Below, in pieces: positions 53,827-62,977 of a stretch of 64,000 nucleotides of DNA. The notes under the pieces were generated by a model. That model did not search any database. It worked only from the letters and a program-made list of their open reading frames with translations, and had not been told where the DNA came from. The stretch comes from Acetobacter aceti (lineage in GTDB: Bacteria > Pseudomonadota > Alphaproteobacteria > Acetobacterales > Acetobacteraceae): NCBI RefSeq assembly GCF_002005445.1, contig NZ_CP014692.1, forward strand, positions 1,674,001 to 1,738,000. The letters are read 5' to 3'. The translations under genes were made by a program, and so were the position numbers. Every line of letters begins with the position of its first letter. Position 1 is the first letter of the stretch.

Positions 53827-54449
53827 TCACGCCTTCTCCTCTCCCCATGGAAGTGGCAGCGACTCAGGCGGCGTATTGATTTTCTGCCGCCCCGGCGCTT
53901 CGCAGCGTGAAAGCGCGACCCTTATCGCGTAGCCCAGTTCCTCGTCCGGAACAGACAAAGGAACATGCATGTGCTTGTCGGCATATTTCCTGTCTTCGGG
54001 CCACGCGCGATGAGTGCCGGTCAGCCGTTTGCTCGCCCGTAGAATGACGAAATCATCGACAAGATAATGCCAGGACGAAAAGACCAGATCGCATCTCCGT
54101 CCGGCCTGATCCATATCCTTATAACCGTAACTCCGGGCGATATCGTCCTCGAAGGCCAGACGCCTGCGATTGGAGACTTCTTTCATGGCCGCAATGGCCT
54201 CAGGATCAAGAGAGGGCACTCCCGGCTTGTTGAAATATTCGCTGCTCATCAGGGCCTTGCGGAAGTTTTCCCCGATCCATGCGTCTGTAGCATCGCCCGG
54301 CGCATGGACGCACCAGCCTGTCCGGGAAAATACTGTCCTCCCCAGATTTCCATCGATTCAATGGAAATATATTTCGGAGACAGAATGATGGCTGCGCTTT
54401 TGTAATGAAGCCAGCGAATCCGCTCCGGCGTGAGATGGGTCTGGCTCAT
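53827..54449 (-). pseudogene. CDI-immunity-like gene broken by a frameshift
   Basis: The last 140 residues are open from an internal ATG at 54249 (LAFEDDIARSYGYKDMDQAG, DLVFSSWHYLVDDFVILRA, KYADKHMHVPLSVPDEELG). The same frame extends upstream as HAPGDATDAWIGENFRKALM, and the residues before that are found in another frame starting MSQTHLTPERIRW and reaching ISIESMEIWGGQYFPGQAGA. Joining the two at about 54294-54302 (one base missing) gives a protein of about 205 residues. The DATDAW-to-KYADKH pattern resembles contact-dependent growth inhibition immunity proteins as I recall them. No CDI toxin gene is seen nearby. Confidence 0.55.
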
Positions 54450-54620
54450 GAGGTGGCGTCGATTCCAAAAACAGGAGGCTTGCGCCCGTTCTTCTCACCA
54501 GCCGAGACCTTTGCAGCAGCTCCGTTATAAACTTTGCAAATCCACTGCTCAGTGGCAACAGGGGTTCGGAAGCGCGTAGCTCACTCTATATTCCTGATCT
54601 TCTGATTGTCACAAACACAG

Positions 54621-56834
54621 TCAGAGATCCGTGGTGAACGAGAACTTGAAGGTTCGCGGCAGACCTTCCAGCAGATAGCCATTGAAGGCTGATGACCAGA
54701 AACGGGTGTTGGCAAGATTATCCACGCCGAACCGCAAGGTCAGTGGTTTGCCGTAAGCGGCGAAGGTATAACGCGCGGCTAGATCAAACCGGGTCCAGAC
54801 GGGCAGGTGAGCGGTGTTCTCCACATTGACCATCTGCTTGCCCGTATTGACCACGCGCCCGACAACCGTCGCGCCTTTCAGGAACGGCAGGTCATATTCA
54901 AGGTTACCGTTGATCGTGTAGTTCGGGATGCCGATGGCGGTGTGGCCGTTGTTGACGCCGCCCTGCGTGCGTTTCAGATCGGCGTCGATCAGCGTCAGGC
55001 CGCCATTGAAGCGCAATCCCCTGATGATCTCGCCATTGACCGTGAGTTCCATGCCCCGGTTCCGCTGCAATCCGTCTTCACGGAAGATCAGGCTGCCAGT
55101 ATTGCCATAGGCTTCGGTGTAGGAGTTTGGCTGCGAAATCTGATAGAAGGCCAGTCCGGCACTGAAACGTCCGATATCGTATTTTGCGCCGATCTCGTAC
55201 TGCACGCTCTGATAGGGCGCAAAGATCTGGCCGAGATTGACGACATTCGCGCCCGTGGCCTGCGGTCCCTTGGACAGCCCTTCGATACGATTGAAATAGA
55301 TCGCCGTCTGTCGTGTCGGATGAATGACAAGACCGACAACCGGTGTAAACGCGCCTTTGTCATATCCGCTAGAAAGAGCGCCATTTGTCGAATATTTATA
55401 GCTGTTATCAAGGATATTCTGGTAGCGGAATCCTGCGGTCAGGGCAATCCGGTCATGCCAGAACGTCATCGTGTCAGAGAAATACAGGCTGTAGAGCTTG
55501 GTCCAGTTTGAACGGACAGGGTCTTTCAGATTACCGCCCACCAGATTCTGATTGGGAGAAGCCAGTTGCGGTGTATCGTACAGATTGCTGCGCAGCGGAG
55601 ACGCACTGTTATAATACATTGAGTAGGCCGTCCGGGCTTCCTCCCATAGCGCAGACCCGCCAGCATTGATTTCATGATGCACGGGGCCGGTATCCACATG
55701 GGCCATGACACCTGCGCGCGTGCTCTCGTTGTTCTGCTGGTAAGGCACATACATGGCCCCGACAGTGCCTGCGCCAGTAGCCGCGTCGGTTACTGTGAAG
55801 CTGGAATAGTTGCCTTCTTCATTGCTGCCGAGTGCTCCGAAAGCCCCGTAAACAGTAATATGTTTTCCGAAATCATGTTCGACGTTCAGTGTTCCGAACA
55901 GATAGTTCAGATCGGCATAGGTCCAGCGCTGACCGAAATTATGGGACGGAGCGACCGGACGAGGCGCCGAGGTCACGCCCGGGCCAAGAAAAACGCCTCC
56001 TCGGCCGTTCTGCACATTCTGGTTCTGGTAGGCCATGGTAAGATCAATGCGGGTCCTGTCGTCATGCCAGTCGAATGTGCCTCCAACTGCCGCATCATGC
56101 CGCCGTTCATGATCGATGGATGTCTGACCGTCCATTCCGGCAGCATTCAGACGAAATCCGAAAGCCTTGTCCTGACCGAAGCGGCGGCTGAAATCGACAG
56201 CGCCGCCACCCTGTGCATTGCTGGTGTAATCGCCCGTCACCCGGTTGAGGTCGGTGCTTTCGGCTTTTTTGAACATCAGATTGATGTTGCCGCCAATGGA
56301 TGAACCGCTGGGAGCCGCGCCATTGAGGAACGCGCTGGCGCCGTTCAGCACCTGCACCTGATCGTAGAGCTGTGGGGAAACAAGCTGGCGGGGCACAACG
56401 CCGTACAGACCATTGATCGAAATATCATCGCCATTCACGGGAAAGCCACGAATGATGAACATTTCAGAAAAATTTCCATACCCCATGGTTGTGCGGACCG
56501 AAGGATCGTTCTCCAGAACCTGACCCAGCGTCTGGGACTGCTGGTTGAGGATCAGACTGGAGTTGTAGCTGCGGATGTTGAACGGCACATCCAGACCTTT
56601 TTTGGTTCCGAGCGCGCCAAGCTGACCGCCGCTGGTCACCTCCATGCGATTCCGCCGTGCCGCCCGGATGACAATGCTTTCTGTCTTGTCCGCCTGAACA
56701 GACCGGCTCGGACTGGCTGTATCCGGTTTTGCGGATTGCGCGTTTGAATCAGGCTCTGCCGCAAGACTGGGTGGAATAAAACCGCATGAAGCAAACAGAA
56801 AGGAGAGCAGGCAGGATGCGGACTTTGCAGTCAT
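54621..56834 (-). CDS. TonB-dependent siderophore receptor
   Basis: 737 residues with a signal peptide ending in SLAAE. The TonB plug follows: DVPFNIRSYNSSLILNQQSQ, QVLENDPSVRTTMGYGNFSE, FIIRGFPVNGDDISINGLYG and QVLNGASAFLNGAAPSG. The 22-stranded barrel closes with an aromatic end (FKFSFTTDL). The plug pattern is that of the FhuE/FpvA ferric-siderophore group. A Fur-box-like site lies 75 bp upstream. It faces the FetAB-like iron exporter operon in the next region; the pair would control iron balance. Confidence 0.9.
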   Translation of the reverse strand: MTAKSASCLLSFLFASCGFIPPSLAAEPDSNAQSAKPDTASPSRSVQADKTESIVIRAARRNRMEVTSGGQLGALGTKKGLDVPFNIRSYNSSLILNQQSQTLGQVLENDPSVRTTMGYGNFSEMFIIRGFPVNGDDISINGLYGVVPRQLVSPQLYDQVQVLNGASAFLNGAAPSGSSIGGNINLMFKKAESTDLNRVTGDYTSNAQGGGAVDFSRRFGQDKAFGFRLNAAGMDGQTSIDHERRHDAAVGGTFDWHDDRTRIDLTMAYQNQNVQNGRGGVFLGPGVTSAPRPVAPSHNFGQRWTYADLNYLFGTLNVEHDFGKHITVYGAFGALGSNEEGNYSSFTVTDAATGAGTVGAMYVPYQQNNESTRAGVMAHVDTGPVHHEINAGGSALWEEARTAYSMYYNSASPLRSNLYDTPQLASPNQNLVGGNLKDPVRSNWTKLYSLYFSDTMTFWHDRIALTAGFRYQNILDNSYKYSTNGALSSGYDKGAFTPVVGLVIHPTRQTAIYFNRIEGLSKGPQATGANVVNLGQIFAPYQSVQYEIGAKYDIGRFSAGLAFYQISQPNSYTEAYGNTGSLIFREDGLQRNRGMELTVNGEIIRGLRFNGGLTLIDADLKRTQGGVNNGHTAIGIPNYTINGNLEYDLPFLKGATVVGRVVNTGKQMVNVENTAHLPVWTRFDLAARYTFAAYGKPLTLRFGVDNLANTRFWSSAFNGYLLEGLPRTFKFSFTTDL

Positions 56835-56904
56835 GGGATGTAGCGCCCTGATGAACGGAAGGTTGCTTTCTCGGGTGCATCATCGCCCCGTGAAGGAGTG
56901 CGTT

Positions 56905-56929
56905 GTTAATGATAATTCTTCTCAATTGC
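56905..56929 (-). promoter_or_regulatory. Fur box upstream of the siderophore receptor
   Basis: GTTAATGATAATTCTTCTCA at 56905-56924, continuing as ATTGC, resembles the Fur consensus GATAATGATAATCATTATC, with GATAAT matching exactly. Fur with Fe(II) would repress the receptor. The rest of 56835-57196 holds no gene that I can support. Confidence 0.6.
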
Positions 56930-57196
56930 AAGTGGTCGGTCAGGGGGAAAGTTTTCGAACGGGCGGCTGGCGGCTCTCCTCGGTAAAGCCCTGCATGATC
57001 TGACCCGGTATTGATGCGCAGCAAAAACAGAAGATACTGGCGGTCTGTAAAGCTCAATCCCGAAATGACAGTGCTGCTGTCACGTTGTTCAGACTCTCAT
57101 CGTGATGTCGTTTGCTGTAGTGCCCGATAAAGAATGCGATTGTCGCTTCCACCGCCTCATTTTCTCCGCTGCAGACAAGAGGCCAAACGAACACCG

Positions 57197-57988
57197 TCAC
57201 CGAGCCCGCTCCAGCCTCAACCGTCCCCGCTCATCCGTCAGATGCAGACACGTCAGTACCGCCGCCAGTGTGGCTCCGGCTAGGTTACCGAAAATGACAA
57301 GGCTCATCAGCACAATCTGGTAGCGGGAGGCAGCGACGGGGCTCATTCCGGCGAGCAACTGTCCGGTCATGATACCGGGAAGCGTGACCAGTCCGGCAGC
57401 CGACATCTGATTCAGTGTCGGGATCAATGCCGTGCGGAGCGCCTTGCGGATGGGGTCTTCCAGCGCCTTCAGGCGTGTCGCACCGAGGAGAATACGGGCT
57501 TCGATGGCCGAACGATCCCGTGTCACTGATGTCAGCAGACTGTTCAGGGTGAGGCTGGTCGCGTTCATCACGTTGCCGATAATCAGTCCCGCCATGGGAA
57601 TGGTCGCACGTGCGGCGAACAGCGGGTGAGGGCGCAGGCTGGTGAGGAAGCCCATGGATGTCGCCAGCGCCGCCCCGAAAAGGATCGATGCGCCCGCAAT
57701 GCCGTAATGCCAGCGCGGCGTCATGCGCGATGTCTGACGATTTCCAGCCTCGAAGGTTCCGGCGCACAGGATCACGGCGAGCACGGCGAATGTCAGGAAC
57801 AGCGATGTCTGTCCAAACACAAAGAGCAGTACATTACCGATCAGCAGTAACTGAACGGACATGCGCAGGGCCGCGATAACGATGGATCGGCCCGTTTTCA
57901 GAGCCAGTATCTGTGAGGCGAGCGCACAGGCAAGGATAAGGCAAGCCGCAATGGCAAGGTCAAAGGGCGTGATAAGGGCAGGAGCCAT
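57197..57988 (-). CDS. fetB: Iron export ABC permease, FetB (UPF0014) family
   Basis: 263 residues with about seven helices. The block PMAGLIIGNVMNATSLTLNS followed by EARILLGATRLKALEDPIRK and LIPTLNQMSAAGLVTLPGIM is the UPF0014 signature. With the ATPase encoded immediately upstream it exports iron and protects against iron-driven oxidative stress, as in Escherichia coli FetAB. The start lies three bases after the ATPase stop. Confidence 0.92.
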   Translation of the reverse strand: MAPALITPFDLAIAACLILACALASQILALKTGRSIVIAALRMSVQLLLIGNVLLFVFGQTSLFLTFAVLAVILCAGTFEAGNRQTSRMTPRWHYGIAGASILFGAALATSMGFLTSLRPHPLFAARATIPMAGLIIGNVMNATSLTLNSLLTSVTRDRSAIEARILLGATRLKALEDPIRKALRTALIPTLNQMSAAGLVTLPGIMTGQLLAGMSPVAASRYQIVLMSLVIFGNLAGATLAAVLTCLHLTDERGRLRLERAR

Positions 57989-57991
57989 GTG

Positions 57992-58660
57992 TCAGGCTAC
58001 TTCTTCCAGCCGACCATCCCGCAGGATGGCGCGCCGGTCGGCCAGACGTTCAACCTGAGCCGCGTTATGGGACACCAGAGCAATGATCCGTCCATCGTTT
58101 TTCTGGCGTCTGATCAGGTCTTCGACCAATGAAGTGGATTGAGGGTCGAGGGCTGACGTTGGCTCATCCAGCAGCAGCACCTGCGGACCGTGTAAAAGTC
58201 CTCTGACAAGAGCCAGCCTTTGTCGCTCGCCGGTTGAGAGACCACGTATTTCAGCCGTCAGCATCCGCTCAGGCAGACCGACCGCCTTAATGAGTGCCCG
58301 CGCCTGCGGGGTGTCCGGAACGTGGTCGCTGACGTTCTCGCTCCACCATCCCGGTTCGGCGGGAAAGTAGGCGACACGCTGCCGCCAGACGTGACCGGCC
58401 ACGCTCAGGGAGTTTTCACCATCCAGAATGAGTGTGCCGGTGTGGGGATCAAGGTCGGCGACCAGACGGAGCAGCAGGGATTTGCCGCTTCCTGAAGCGC
58501 CGGTGATGGCCAGACACTCGCCGTGTCCTACGTGAAAGGTGACTGGACCGACCCGTTCAGACCTGAGTTTTTCGGCAATCAGGCCGGTATTCTTGCTCAT
58601 GAATGGCTTGTAGCGAAACGGCGGGAAGGCCGCAATTCCGCTAGAAACATCATGTTTCAT
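57992..58660 (-). CDS. fetA: Iron export ABC ATPase, FetA-like
   Basis: 222 residues. Walker A is GASGSGKS, signature LSTGERQR, Walker B VLLLDEPTSALD, with the switch His in ALVSHNAAQVERLADR. The protein is a stand-alone ATPase that pairs with FetB. The start at 58660 has no clear ribosome site; an ATG at 58600 (MSKNTGLIAEKLRS) is an alternative. The operon is fetA-fetB. Confidence 0.9.
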   Translation of the reverse strand: MKHDVSSGIAAFPPFRYKPFMSKNTGLIAEKLRSERVGPVTFHVGHGECLAITGASGSGKSLLLRLVADLDPHTGTLILDGENSLSVAGHVWRQRVAYFPAEPGWWSENVSDHVPDTPQARALIKAVGLPERMLTAEIRGLSTGERQRLALVRGLLHGPQVLLLDEPTSALDPQSTSLVEDLIRRQKNDGRIIALVSHNAAQVERLADRRAILRDGRLEEVA

Positions 58661-58808
58661 ATCGGATAAAAAACGAAATATAAAAGTTTATTATCTTTTA
58701 TAGCGTGGAATTGACGGAAATCATGGAGCCGGATGCCGGGATGCGTGCCTGCTGCCCCCGCAGGTCAGAAATCTGCTATTCACATCTGCTCTTCAGGGGA
58801 GAACGCAA

Positions 58809-59573
58809 ATGGCACGCGTAGCAGGGAAAGTAGCGATTATCAGTGGTGCGGCTTCGGGTATCGGCAAGGCGACTGCCATACTTCTGGCCAGGGAAGGCGC
58901 TTCCGTCGTCATAGGCGACCTGAAAGAGGAAGACGGACAGAAGACCGTTGCGGACATCGAGGCGGCTGGCGGCAAGGCGCTGTTCGTCAAGCTCGACGTC
59001 AGCAGGGAAGCTGACTGGAAAGCGGCCATTGACGCAACGATCGCAAAATTCGGAAAACTGGATATTGCCGTCAATAATGCGGGCATCGCCTACACGGGAA
59101 CCGTGGAAAGCACCGACTTTGCACACTGGCAGCGTGTGATTTCCATCAATCTCGATGGCGTTTTCCTTGGCACGAAATACGCCATTGAAGGCATGCGCAA
59201 GCATGGCAAGGGTGGGTCGATCGTCAACCTGTCCTCGATCGAGGGGCTGATCGGTGACCCGACGCTGGCCGCCTACAACGCCAGCAAGGGTGGCGTGCGG
59301 CTGTTCACCAAGTCATCCGCGCTGCACTGCGCCAAATCCGGTTATGCCATCCGGGTCAACTCGGTGCATCCCGGCTACATCTGGACGCCGATGGTGGCGG
59401 CGCTCACCAATGAGGAAGCTTCAGCCAAACAGAAGCTGGTGGATCTGCATCCTCTCGGCCATCTGGGCGAGCCGGACGACATCGCTTACGGTATTCTCTT
59501 CCTTGCGTCAGATGAATCCAAGTTCATGACGGGCAGCGAACTGGTCATTGATGGCGGTTATACGACTCAGTAA
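58809..59573 (+). CDS. Short-chain dehydrogenase/reductase
   Basis: 254 residues of the classical SDR type. The nucleotide motif is SGAASGIGKATA, NNAGIA stabilises the sheet, and the catalytic Ser-Tyr-Lys can be read in IVNLSSIEGL and AYNASKGGV. Asp in VIGDLKEEDG suggests NAD over NADP. The shape resembles cyclopentanol, glucose or 3-oxoacyl dehydrogenases. In acetic acid bacteria many such enzymes oxidise alcohols and sugars in the cytoplasm; the substrate is unknown. A strong terminator follows. Confidence 0.9.
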   Translation: MARVAGKVAIISGAASGIGKATAILLAREGASVVIGDLKEEDGQKTVADIEAAGGKALFVKLDVSREADWKAAIDATIAKFGKLDIAVNNAGIAYTGTVESTDFAHWQRVISINLDGVFLGTKYAIEGMRKHGKGGSIVNLSSIEGLIGDPTLAAYNASKGGVRLFTKSSALHCAKSGYAIRVNSVHPGYIWTPMVAALTNEEASAKQKLVDLHPLGHLGEPDDIAYGILFLASDESKFMTGSELVIDGGYTTQ

Positions 59574-59579
59574 CTGACA

Positions 59580-59630
59580 GGCTTAACGTCCGCTGCATCG
59601 CAACATCAGCGGGCGTTAAGCCTCTTTCAG
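59580..59630 (+). terminator. Strong Rho-independent terminator after the SDR gene
   Basis: GGCTTAACGTCCGCTG at 59580-59595 pairs with CAGCGGGCGTTAAGCC at 59607-59622 through one G-T pair, and CTCTTT follows. It lies between convergent genes and may serve both strands. Confidence 0.85.
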
Positions 59631-59638
59631 AAGACGAA

Positions 59639-60445
59639 CTAGCCGACTTCCAGCGTCGTCACATTGAATGATGACAGCATGTGGGGGCCGAACGAGGTGG
59701 AGATCGCCACATCGGCGGCGTCCCGTCCGCGCGCAATGACAATCCGACCGATACGCGGTTCATTGTGTCGCGCATCCTGCGTGTACCAGCAGCCGTCCAT
59801 CCAGACTTCGAACCACGCGGAAAAATCCATCGGATCAGGCAGGAGCGGCACACCGATATCGCCCAGATAGCCTGTGCAGTAGCGGGCCGGGATATTCATG
59901 CAACGGCAGAGCGTGACCGCCAGATGCGCGAAATCACGACAGACACCGGTGCCCTCACTCCATCCTTCCCACGCTGTCCGGGTGTTGCGGGCATTCTGAT
60001 AACTGAATTTGATATGGTTATGTACGTAATCGACAATGGCCTGAACCCGTCCCCAGCCGGGAGCGATATGCCCGAACAGGGACCACGCGAATTCGGAAAG
60101 TATATCTGTTTCGCAGTAGCGACTGCCCATCAGAAAGACCAGCACGTCTGAAGGCAGATATTCGACAGGTGTCTGTGGGGCGCCATACCCCTGCCTTTCA
60201 TGCAGTCCACTGTCATAGATCGTAAAATCGACCCAGGTACGGAACCGCCCCGCAGGTGCGAGAAGACGTGTGCAACGATTGCCGAACCCATCGATATAAC
60301 GCTGTACCGGAACGAAAGGATCAAACCAGGCATTCTGGGGCGAAAGCAGATCGTTTTCGCGTTCCGGACGGATATCGAGCATCAGAACCAGAGGTGTGGG
60401 GGCTGGAAAGTCTATGGAAATGTCGTAGCCGGCTCTGATTTCCAT
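59639..60445 (-). CDS. Transglutaminase-like protein with altered catalytic motif
   Basis: 268 residues from the ATG at 60445, ten bases after AGGA. The N-terminal beta domain is followed by the transglutaminase fold with catalytic Cys in GTGVCRDFAHLAV. The next motif, normally DFHAWFE, reads DFSAWFEVWMDG, so the catalytic His is replaced by Ser; the Asp region DARHNEPRIGRI is present. It may be an inactive or altered peptidase, or this may be typical of its subfamily. It is not adjacent to the usual alpha-E/ATP-grasp partners. Cytoplasmic, with no signal. Confidence 0.8.
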   Translation of the reverse strand: MEIRAGYDISIDFPAPTPLVLMLDIRPERENDLLSPQNAWFDPFVPVQRYIDGFGNRCTRLLAPAGRFRTWVDFTIYDSGLHERQGYGAPQTPVEYLPSDVLVFLMGSRYCETDILSEFAWSLFGHIAPGWGRVQAIVDYVHNHIKFSYQNARNTRTAWEGWSEGTGVCRDFAHLAVTLCRCMNIPARYCTGYLGDIGVPLLPDPMDFSAWFEVWMDGCWYTQDARHNEPRIGRIVIARGRDAADVAISTSFGPHMLSSFNVTTLEVG

Positions 60446-60635
60446 GTATTTCTTTCCTTTTCGGATACGCAACAACTGCGACAATGGCGTTTTTCGCAAC
60501 AGATGTCACGATGCTAGTCGTTAACGATCTTCAGGTGCTACGGTTCTCCTGAGAAAATACTGCCTGCCCTTGAAGAAAGGCATGGCTTGTGTGAGTCCGG
60601 ACAGCGAACCGTCTCAATGCGCGCATGGATGACCG

Positions 60636-61463
60636 ATGACTGATAAACACGCCCGGCTTTCCTCTTCATCATTCCTGACGCCCCAGGATCCGTCGCCTGT
60701 CGTCGTGCATGGAGGGGCAGATCCGCAGTCACCTCTGCTTCTGGTCAGTGACCATGCAGGGCAGGCCATTCCATCGGTTCTGGGCGATCTGGGCGTGTCC
60801 GAAACGGAACGCGCCAGACATATTGGCTGGGATATCGGCATTGACGGAGTAGGGCGGATGCTGGCCGATCTGACAGGCGCCCTGCTGATTGAGCAGAGCT
60901 ATTCCCGCCTTGTGATCGACTGCAACCGTGCTCCCGGCCATGAGACCGCGATTGTGACCGTCAGTGACGGAACACCGGTGCCAGCCAATCAGGACGTCAG
61001 CACAACGGACGCCGCTCTCCGCACCAGAGCCATTTTCGAGCCTTATCACAACCGTATCGGCGAGGAACTGGACCGACGCGAGGATGAGGGGATTGAGACC
61101 TTTCTGATCGCGCTTCACAGCTTCACACCTGAGATGCAGAGTTTCAGGCGACCGTGGCACTGTGGCGTGCTGCACAATCATGACCCACGTTTTGGACGGA
61201 TCGTTATCGACTGTCTGGGCGAAGAAGGTCTGACTGTCGGCGATAACGAGCCCTACGAGCTGACAGACACCAGCGACTATACGGTCCCGGTACACGGCGA
61301 GCGCCGCAAAATCCCTCATGTCGAAATCGAAATCAGACAGGATCTGATCATGGCTGAAAGCGGTCAGCGGGAGTGGGCCGAGCGGCTCGCCCGTATTTTG
61401 CCGGAAGCGATAAAACGCTACCATGAACAATATGGCAGCCACCCCACCACGGAAGCAGAGTGA
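60636..61463 (+). CDS. N-formylglutamate amidohydrolase-like protein
   Basis: 275 residues. Motifs include LLLVSDHAGQAIP, HIGWDIGIDGVGRMLAD, LVIDCNRAPGHE and ALHSFTPEM, which match the HutG/FGase family that hydrolyses N-formyl amino acids through a zinc centre. No other histidine-degradation genes are near, so a general N-formyl or N-acyl amidohydrolase function is as likely. The stop overlaps the aroE start (TGATG), so it leads the aroE-coaE-dnaQ transcript. Confidence 0.85.
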   Translation: MTDKHARLSSSSFLTPQDPSPVVVHGGADPQSPLLLVSDHAGQAIPSVLGDLGVSETERARHIGWDIGIDGVGRMLADLTGALLIEQSYSRLVIDCNRAPGHETAIVTVSDGTPVPANQDVSTTDAALRTRAIFEPYHNRIGEELDRREDEGIETFLIALHSFTPEMQSFRRPWHCGVLHNHDPRFGRIVIDCLGEEGLTVGDNEPYELTDTSDYTVPVHGERRKIPHVEIEIRQDLIMAESGQREWAERLARILPEAIKRYHEQYGSHPTTEAE

Positions 61464-62368
61464 TGAGTGAGTTCCGCATTACCGGTAGAGCGAAACTGGC
61501 CGGAGTGATCGGGCATCCGGTGACGCACTCGCTCTCGCCCGTGCTGCATAATTACTGGCTTGCCCGACATGGAATTGATGGAGCTTACGTGCCTCTTTCG
61601 GTCGCGCCTGATGCCTTTGTCACTGCCGTAAAAGGTTTGCAGGTTTCAGGCTTCAGGGGAGCGAACGTCACCATTCCCCATAAGGAGGCCGCCTTCGCCA
61701 TAGCGGATGAGGTGGACCCGATGGCCCGCATCGCGGGGTCGGTCAACACGCTGGTGTTTCGTGAAGATGGCGTCATCCACGGCTCGTCCACGGACGGGTT
61801 CGGCTATGTTGCAAACCTTGAATCTGACGGCATCGATGTTGCCGCATTGGCCAGCCGGGGACCGGCGTTGCTGCTCGGGGCAGGCGGGGCTGCGCGGTCC
61901 ATCGCGACAAGCCTGCTGGAGAAAGGATTTCAGGTCGTTTTCTCCAACCGGACTGCCGGGCGTGCGGAAAGGCTCGCAATGGAACTCGATGCGGCCTGGC
62001 GACGCTATTTCCCGAAAGGTGATGCACCCCGGCTTTCCGCCATTGCCTGGGATATGTGGGAAGAGCGTCTGGGCGACGTGGCGCTTCTGGTGAACACCAC
62101 CTCACTGGGGATGCAGGGCGGCCCTGCTCCGGACTGGACACCGAAGCTGGGCACGGCATCCAGCCATCTGGTCGTCTCCGACATTGTGTATGTCCCGCAG
62201 GAAACACCATTTCTGAAAGCCGCCGGAGAGCAGGGGCTGACAACCTCAGGCGGGCTGGGGATGCTGCTGCATCAGGCGCGTCCCGGCTTCAGGGCATGGT
62301 TCGGCGCGGAGACGGAAGTCGATGAGGCTACGGTTGCGTATATTAGCGCAGTCCTGAGTAATCGCTGA
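61463..62368 (+). CDS. aroE: Shikimate dehydrogenase
   Basis: 301 residues. Substrate and cofactor motifs are intact: VIGHPVTHSLSPVLHNYWL, GANVTIPHKEAAF (catalytic Lys), SVNTLVF, GSSTDGFGYV (catalytic Asp) and LLGAGGAARSIATSLL, with NRTAGRAERLA for NADP. It reduces 3-dehydroshikimate in aromatic amino-acid synthesis. The start is chosen at the TGATG overlap with the preceding gene; coaE follows after six bases. Confidence 0.95.
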   Translation: MSEFRITGRAKLAGVIGHPVTHSLSPVLHNYWLARHGIDGAYVPLSVAPDAFVTAVKGLQVSGFRGANVTIPHKEAAFAIADEVDPMARIAGSVNTLVFREDGVIHGSSTDGFGYVANLESDGIDVAALASRGPALLLGAGGAARSIATSLLEKGFQVVFSNRTAGRAERLAMELDAAWRRYFPKGDAPRLSAIAWDMWEERLGDVALLVNTTSLGMQGGPAPDWTPKLGTASSHLVVSDIVYVPQETPFLKAAGEQGLTTSGGLGMLLHQARPGFRAWFGAETEVDEATVAYISAVLSNR

Positions 62369-62374
62369 AGTCAT

Positions 62375-62977
62375 ATGAAGGTTATGGGGCTTACCGGCGG
62401 GATCGGCATGGGCAAGACAACCGTGGCCCATCTGCTCAGGCGGGCCGGTTTTCCGGTGTTTGATTCAGATGCCACTGTGCATCGTCTTCAGGGGGCTGGA
62501 GGCGCCGCCGTTCTTCCGATTGGAAAGCTGATCCCGGCCGCTCTGGTGAAAAACGCAGAGGGTGAGCTTTCACTGGACAGGCAGGAACTCAGAAAAGCCG
62601 TGATGGCGCATCCTGAACTGATCGGGCAGCTTGAGAAAATCATTCATCCTCTGGTGTTCGCTGCTCGTGACCGGTTTTACAGACGATGTCGCCGCCGGGG
62701 TGCGGACTGGGTTGTCATCGACGTTCCTCTGCTGTTTGAGACAGGCGGAGACAGACAGTGTGACAAGGTTGTGGTCGTCTCTGCGCCACGGCGCACGCAG
62801 ATCGCGCGGATTGCCCGCAGACGGGGCATGACGCCGGCGGAGGCTCAGAGAATGATCGCCCGACAGATGCCGGATCATGAAAAACGGCGTCGCGCGGATG
62901 TGGTGATTCGCACAGGACTCTCGATGGCTGATACAAGGCGCGAGGTGAGGGCACTGATCAGGGAAATGCGCGCATGA
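62375..62977 (+). CDS. coaE: Dephospho-CoA kinase
   Basis: 200 residues. P-loop GLTGGIGMGKTTVAHLL, the DSDATVHRLQ substrate-binding segment and the lid with RRGMTPAEAQRMIARQMP and RRRADVVIRTG are all present. It phosphorylates the 3'-hydroxyl of dephospho-CoA, the last step of coenzyme A synthesis. The stop overlaps the dnaQ start by four bases. Confidence 0.96.
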   Translation: MKVMGLTGGIGMGKTTVAHLLRRAGFPVFDSDATVHRLQGAGGAAVLPIGKLIPAALVKNAEGELSLDRQELRKAVMAHPELIGQLEKIIHPLVFAARDRFYRRCRRRGADWVVIDVPLLFETGGDRQCDKVVVVSAPRRTQIARIARRRGMTPAEAQRMIARQMPDHEKRRRADVVIRTGLSMADTRREVRALIREMRA

